DNA from: an uncultured Clostridia bacterium
GTDB lineage: Bacteria > Bacillota > Clostridia > TANB77 > UBA1234
Direction of reading: 5' to 3'
NCBI GenBank assembly: GCA_934169745.1
Contig: CAKPOE010000008.1
Location: 6,222-70,221 of the forward strand
DNA length: 64,000 nucleotides
Positions 60,591 to 64,000 of this stretch are shown here, in pieces (within the stretch, counting starts at the first letter, position 1; every line of letters begins with the position of its first letter). A model generated the notes under the pieces. It made no database searches. It was not told where the DNA came from and was given only the letters and a program-made list of their open reading frames with translations. The position numbers and the translations under genes were made by a program.

Positions 60591-62993
60591 ATGAGGAAGA
60601 ATAACAAAGGTATTTCAATGATATCGCTTGTCGTTGTAATAATCTCTATAATAATACTTTCAGCGTTAGCAATAGGTGCAGGCTACAGATACATGCAAGA
60701 AAGTGAGCGAGCGGAAAAGGCAACACTTACGAGCATAATTTCTGAGGCGGCATACAAGAGGCAGAATGATTATAACGTTGACGCAAAAAGCTATTATGAA
60801 GGTAGTGTAATATTAGATGAAAGCGATATAAATGAAAATAATTTTAGAAATCTACCGAAAGACTTTGATGCAGAAAAGGAAAAAATAAATCAAAAACTTA
60901 ATGGTACATCTCCAGTATGGTTTGTACTAGATGGTGAGAGTGCAAAAGGTTTAGGTGTTGAGAAAATAGACAAGTACGAAAAATACATTGTAAAAGATTT
61001 AAACTCAATACCAAAAGAAGATGAAAAATATTCTCCGGTTGCTTTGGTAGAATACATAACAGGAACTACATATCTAGTAGAAATGAAAGGCTCGTTTGAC
61101 TTAGAACCGCCAGCAGATCATGAACACATATGGGCAACAGCAACTTGTACAGAAAATTCTAAATGTAGAATTTGTGGTCAAGAACTTCCAAACACAGCAC
61201 TTGGACATGATATAATACCTCAAACATGTACACAAGCAGAAATGTGTAGAAGATGTGGAGAGATATTTAAGCCGGCAAAAGGACACGATTTCAATTATGG
61301 TGAAGAATCACCTTGGAAATACAATGCATTAAAGCACTGGATAGAATGTAAGAATGGCTGTGGAACACAAAAAGAAGTTGCAAACCATTCAAAGAACTAC
61401 ATTGCATTATCAGAAACTGATACGAATTATCACAAATATCATATTGAAAACTGTTATATTTGTGGATGGGAATCAGTACTAACAGAACATAATATAAAGA
61501 TAGTAAATATTGATGCAACACATCACAAGAGATATTGTACATTGTGTAACTATGAAGTAATACACGAAGATGATGGATGGCATTCAGATAATGATAATCA
61601 CTGGAAAGAATGTAACGACTGTGACCCAGATAACAAGATACTAGATGATAAACACGTAGATGAAGATGGAGATCATGTATGTGATGTCTGCGGAAGAGAT
61701 TTGGATACAACACCACCAAAGGCATTTGATGCAGGTGATATAAGAATTGTAAGTAGAACAACACACCAAATTCAAGTATCTGCACAAACAGAAGACAATG
61801 ATGGCGGTTTAGGAATGTCAAGATACGAATTTAGTATTGACGGTGGAACAACATGGCAAAGGGTTTCAGTAAGTAGCGATTCAGAGAGTGGTATATACAA
61901 ATTTGAAAATCAAATACACAATAAAGATTATGAAATATTGGTAAGAGGATATGATAAGGCAGATAATTACGTAGAAGGAAGTATTACTTCAAAAACATAT
62001 GAAGTTCCTGCGCAATTTGTGAATCACGAATTATCACAAGAAAGCATAACAAGAGACAACGTAAGAGTGACTTTAACAATGCCAACACTATCATTACCAC
62101 AAGAAGCAATAAATGAATTGTTGATTGTATACAGAATACAAGGTAATGGTACAGACTGGAAAGAATACACGGCACCAATTGAAATAACAGAAGAGGGAAC
62201 AACAATAATTTATGCAAAAATAGTAGATAAGAGAAGTCCAGAACCAAATAGCAGTAGTGTAGTAAAAACTATAACAGTAAGCAACATCGATAGAACACCA
62301 CCAACAGTTACAATAGAGGCAACGGATACAGAAATAACAAAATCAAAACATACAGCCATAGTAAGAATAAAAGACGCTCTAGCAGGAATAGCAAAAGATA
62401 CTATTATATACTATGCATGGAAAGAGGGTGATGGTGAGCCAACAAGTTACACTGAATATAAGGTTACATCAGTGGCAGGAAATGACGTTACAGTGCAAGT
62501 AACAACACCATCAGAGGTCGTAGGAAAGTATTATTTATGGATAAAAGAAGGAGTTAAAGATGCTGTTGGAAACGAAACAACTGCACCAGTAAAGAGTAGT
62601 ATGTATTTTGATGTTGATGACAGAGCACCACATTTGTTAACAAGAACAATGAGAAACAAAGCTGCAGATGCAATAGATGAATTGTATGCGAAAACAGGTA
62701 GCACAATAACAATAGAAATAGAAGCAGATAAAGAACTAGCACAAGGACCATTAGTAACAATAAACTCTAATGGTGCAACAAAAACAGCAAGAGCGACATC
62801 GACAGACAAAATAAACTGGACAGCGACAATTACAGTAGACACATCATTTGCAGAAGAACTACTTGATGATGTAAAATTTAGTGATTACACAAGTAGTACA
62901 GGAAAAGTGGGAGAAGAATATACAACAACAACAGATAACAAATATGTAACATACGACAAAACATTACCAGCGTTAGAATATATAAATAAATAA
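60591..62993 (+). CDS. Large prepilin-like surface protein with Cys-rich and Ig-like repeats
   Basis: An 800-residue protein. Its start, R-K-N-N-K-G then I-S-M-I-S-L-V-V-V-I-I-S-I, is a type IV prepilin leader (Ser at +5 instead of Glu). Residues about 170-390 hold repeated C-x2-C zinc-ribbon-like units with G-H-D/G-H (C-R-I-C-G, C-R-R-C-G, C-D-V-C-G), and about 390-790 are Ig-like/Big domains with D-x-T-P-P motifs. Such pilin-headed large adhesins suggest a surface role. ATG 60591 lies after AAGGAGAAA. The partner pilus machinery is unclear. Confidence 0.75.
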   Translation: MRKNNKGISMISLVVVIISIIILSALAIGAGYRYMQESERAEKATLTSIISEAAYKRQNDYNVDAKSYYEGSVILDESDINENNFRNLPKDFDAEKEKINQKLNGTSPVWFVLDGESAKGLGVEKIDKYEKYIVKDLNSIPKEDEKYSPVALVEYITGTTYLVEMKGSFDLEPPADHEHIWATATCTENSKCRICGQELPNTALGHDIIPQTCTQAEMCRRCGEIFKPAKGHDFNYGEESPWKYNALKHWIECKNGCGTQKEVANHSKNYIALSETDTNYHKYHIENCYICGWESVLTEHNIKIVNIDATHHKRYCTLCNYEVIHEDDGWHSDNDNHWKECNDCDPDNKILDDKHVDEDGDHVCDVCGRDLDTTPPKAFDAGDIRIVSRTTHQIQVSAQTEDNDGGLGMSRYEFSIDGGTTWQRVSVSSDSESGIYKFENQIHNKDYEILVRGYDKADNYVEGSITSKTYEVPAQFVNHELSQESITRDNVRVTLTMPTLSLPQEAINELLIVYRIQGNGTDWKEYTAPIEITEEGTTIIYAKIVDKRSPEPNSSSVVKTITVSNIDRTPPTVTIEATDTEITKSKHTAIVRIKDALAGIAKDTIIYYAWKEGDGEPTSYTEYKVTSVAGNDVTVQVTTPSEVVGKYYLWIKEGVKDAVGNETTAPVKSSMYFDVDDRAPHLLTRTMRNKAADAIDELYAKTGSTITIEIEADKELAQGPLVTINSNGATKTARATSTDKINWTATITVDTSFAEELLDDVKFSDYTSSTGKVGEEYTTTTDNKYVTYDKTLPALEYINK

Positions 62994-63004
62994 TTATTAC
63001 AAAA

Positions 63005-63068
63005 AAGAGGCTGTCAGAAAATTGTTCGAAAATGAACAATTTTCCGGCAGCCACTTTTTCGTTCACTT
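63005..63068. repeat. Dispersed intergenic palindromic repeat, copy D
   Basis: GAGGCTGTCAGAAAATTGTTC and TGAACAATTTTCCGGCAGCC in opposed orientation, the first module diverged. Placed directly after the 800-residue gene stop. Confidence 0.8.
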
Positions 63069-63069
63069 T

Positions 63070-63101
63070 TGGCAAGAGTAACCAACCTTGCCAGTTTTTT
63101 T
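63070..63101 (+). terminator. Terminator after the 800-residue gene
   Basis: TGGCAAG / CTTGCCA stem with a ten-base loop and seven T residues. Confidence 0.85.
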
Positions 63102-63433
63102 GTATAGAAAAAGAAATATAATGGTACTAAAATTAAATTAGGGATAATGGAATTAATTAACCAAACATTTACGGAATAACAAGCTATCAACATTTTAAAT
63201 ACAAAATGTTGGCAAGGTGTAACAGTGTTGTAACAAAATTGTTAATAAAATTTAACAAATCGACAAAATACGAAAAACTTAAAATCTATGAAAGTGGCTT
63301 CCGTAAATAGATTTGAAAATTTAAAGCCCTAAAAGTCTACTAAAATAGCGCGTGTGCGCGCGTATGAGTATAGACAAAGAGAAGTAAAATAATTATAATT
63401 CTTGTATGAAATAATGATTTATGGAGGGTACAA
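63102..63433. other. Gene-free leader before the last gene
   Basis: AT-rich with a palindrome CAACATTTT / AAAATGTTG (about 63189-63212), a short alternating run GCGCGTGTGCGCGCG near 63347-63361 and a TTCCGTAAA match to the repeat flanking dnaA. I see no coding frame; a ribosome binding site (TGGAGGG) precedes the final gene. Confidence 0.5.
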
Positions 63434-64000
63434 ATGAAAAAGAAAGTTTTCATAACTATGTTTTTATTATTGATAGGAATAATGTTGTTTGGACTAAGTG
63501 GAACCGTTAGTGCAGAGACATGTGGAAGGTGTGGTAAGTCTGTAAAAATAAAAACTCACGAAGGAGTAAGATACCCAGACAAAGACTGTCAGTATTATAG
63601 ATGTAGCTGTGGTTATACTGATGGTTGGAGCCATACATGGAATGTTACAACCACTCCAGCGACTTGTACAACAGCAGGGACCACATCATACTCATGTTCA
63701 CGTAATATAAGTTATCATCACTATTCAGTGACAAGTGGTTCAGCCCTTGGACACAATTATGGAAGCTGGTATACAGTTACTAGCGCAACATGTACAAGTG
63801 CAGGAACAAAAAGACGAAATTGTACAAGATCAGGATGCTCTTCTTATGAAACAGATACAATATCAGCATTAGGACATAGCTATGGAAGCTGGTATACAGC
63901 TACTAGCGCAACATGTACACGTACAGGAACAAAGAGACGAAATTGTACAAGATCAGGATGCTCTTCTTATGAAACAAGTACAATATCGGCACTTGGACAT
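63434..64000 (+). CDS. Secreted cysteine-rich repeat protein (3' end beyond the window)
   Basis: The first 189 codons of an exported protein: signal peptide (about 1-29, ending V-S-A-E), a C-G-R-C-G knuckle and C-S-C-G, then repeats of about 41 residues with G-S-W-Y-T, S-A-T-C-T, R-R-N-C-T-R-S-G-C and S-A-L-G-H. Repeats start at 63761 and 63884 (123-base period, nearly identical DNA), so the copy number may vary. The C-x-C and G-H spacing parallels the Cys-rich region of the preceding 800-residue protein. No function assigned. Confidence 0.75.
   Translation, partial: MKKKVFITMFLLLIGIMLFGLSGTVSAETCGRCGKSVKIKTHEGVRYPDKDCQYYRCSCGYTDGWSHTWNVTTTPATCTTAGTTSYSCSRNISYHHYSVTSGSALGHNYGSWYTVTSATCTSAGTKRRNCTRSGCSSYETDTISALGHSYGSWYTATSATCTRTGTKRRNCTRSGCSSYETSTISALGH

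Overview
The window is a low-GC, spore-former-type Firmicute (Clostridia) chromosome segment spanning the replication origin. Evidence for this: the gene order gyrB-remB-recF-dnaN-dnaA / rpmH-rnpA-yidD-yidC-jag-mnmE-mnmG-rsmG-parA-parB, AGGAGG-type ribosome binding sites, frequent TTG/GTG starts, six parS sites, and genes typical of endospore formers (spmA/spmB, abrB, ricT, a walRK-like pair). I cannot name a species.

Layout. 1-5.6 kb (minus strand): gyrB (cut by the window edge), remB, recF, dnaN, dnaA; the small S4-domain gene usually found between dnaN and recF is absent. 3.98-4.29 and 5.6-6.1 kb: candidate bipartite origin, with DnaA-box arrays and a B. subtilis-like TAG-trio unwinding element. 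6.1-16.3 kb (plus strand): ribosome/RNase P/membrane insertion genes, tRNA modification genes, the ParABS system with its sites, and two serine tRNAs. 16.3-19 kb: a tRNA-derived tandem duplication, intergenic repeats and two paralogous secreted C40-like hydrolases. 19-41.9 kb: a BlaI/M56-M23 signalling pair, U32 protein, DUF362 ferredoxin, CCA-adding enzyme, an anchored ComEC-like hydrolase with DUF3006, GH94 phosphorylase, PcrA, two prepilin-like proteins, an M23 peptidase, WalRK-like pair, signal peptidase, and the holB-ricT-ferredoxin-trmN6-rsmI-abrB block. 42-57 kb: a 15-kb stretch interrupting the usual abrB-metS-tatD order. It carries a convergent type I toxin-antitoxin-like RNA pair, a metallopeptidase, spmAB, a Tad-like pilus operon without an ATPase, rlmH-walJ-murA-mgtC and small unknown genes. 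57-64 kb: metG, tatD, a lipoprotein, an 800-residue prepilin-like surface protein, and a repeat-rich secreted Cys protein cut by the window end.

Most striking observation. Reading every gene by eye, I find the codon CGG in frame only four times in roughly 19,000 codons. At each of the four, the protein continues only if the ribosome moves +1, skipping the C so that GGA or GGT (Gly) is read next. The genes are a metallopeptidase, spmB, an SLH-domain protein and mgtC. All other CGG trinucleotides in genes lie across codon boundaries. This suggests CGG is an unassigned codon used, or tolerated, as a +1 recoding signal. All four sites lie within 11.5 kb, so clustered gene decay or assembly error must also be tested.

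Regulation visible in the sequence includes consensus promoters, intrinsic terminators, BlaI-type operators overlapping a -10 box, a hairpin that buries the GH94 ribosome binding site, and two dispersed intergenic repeat families.
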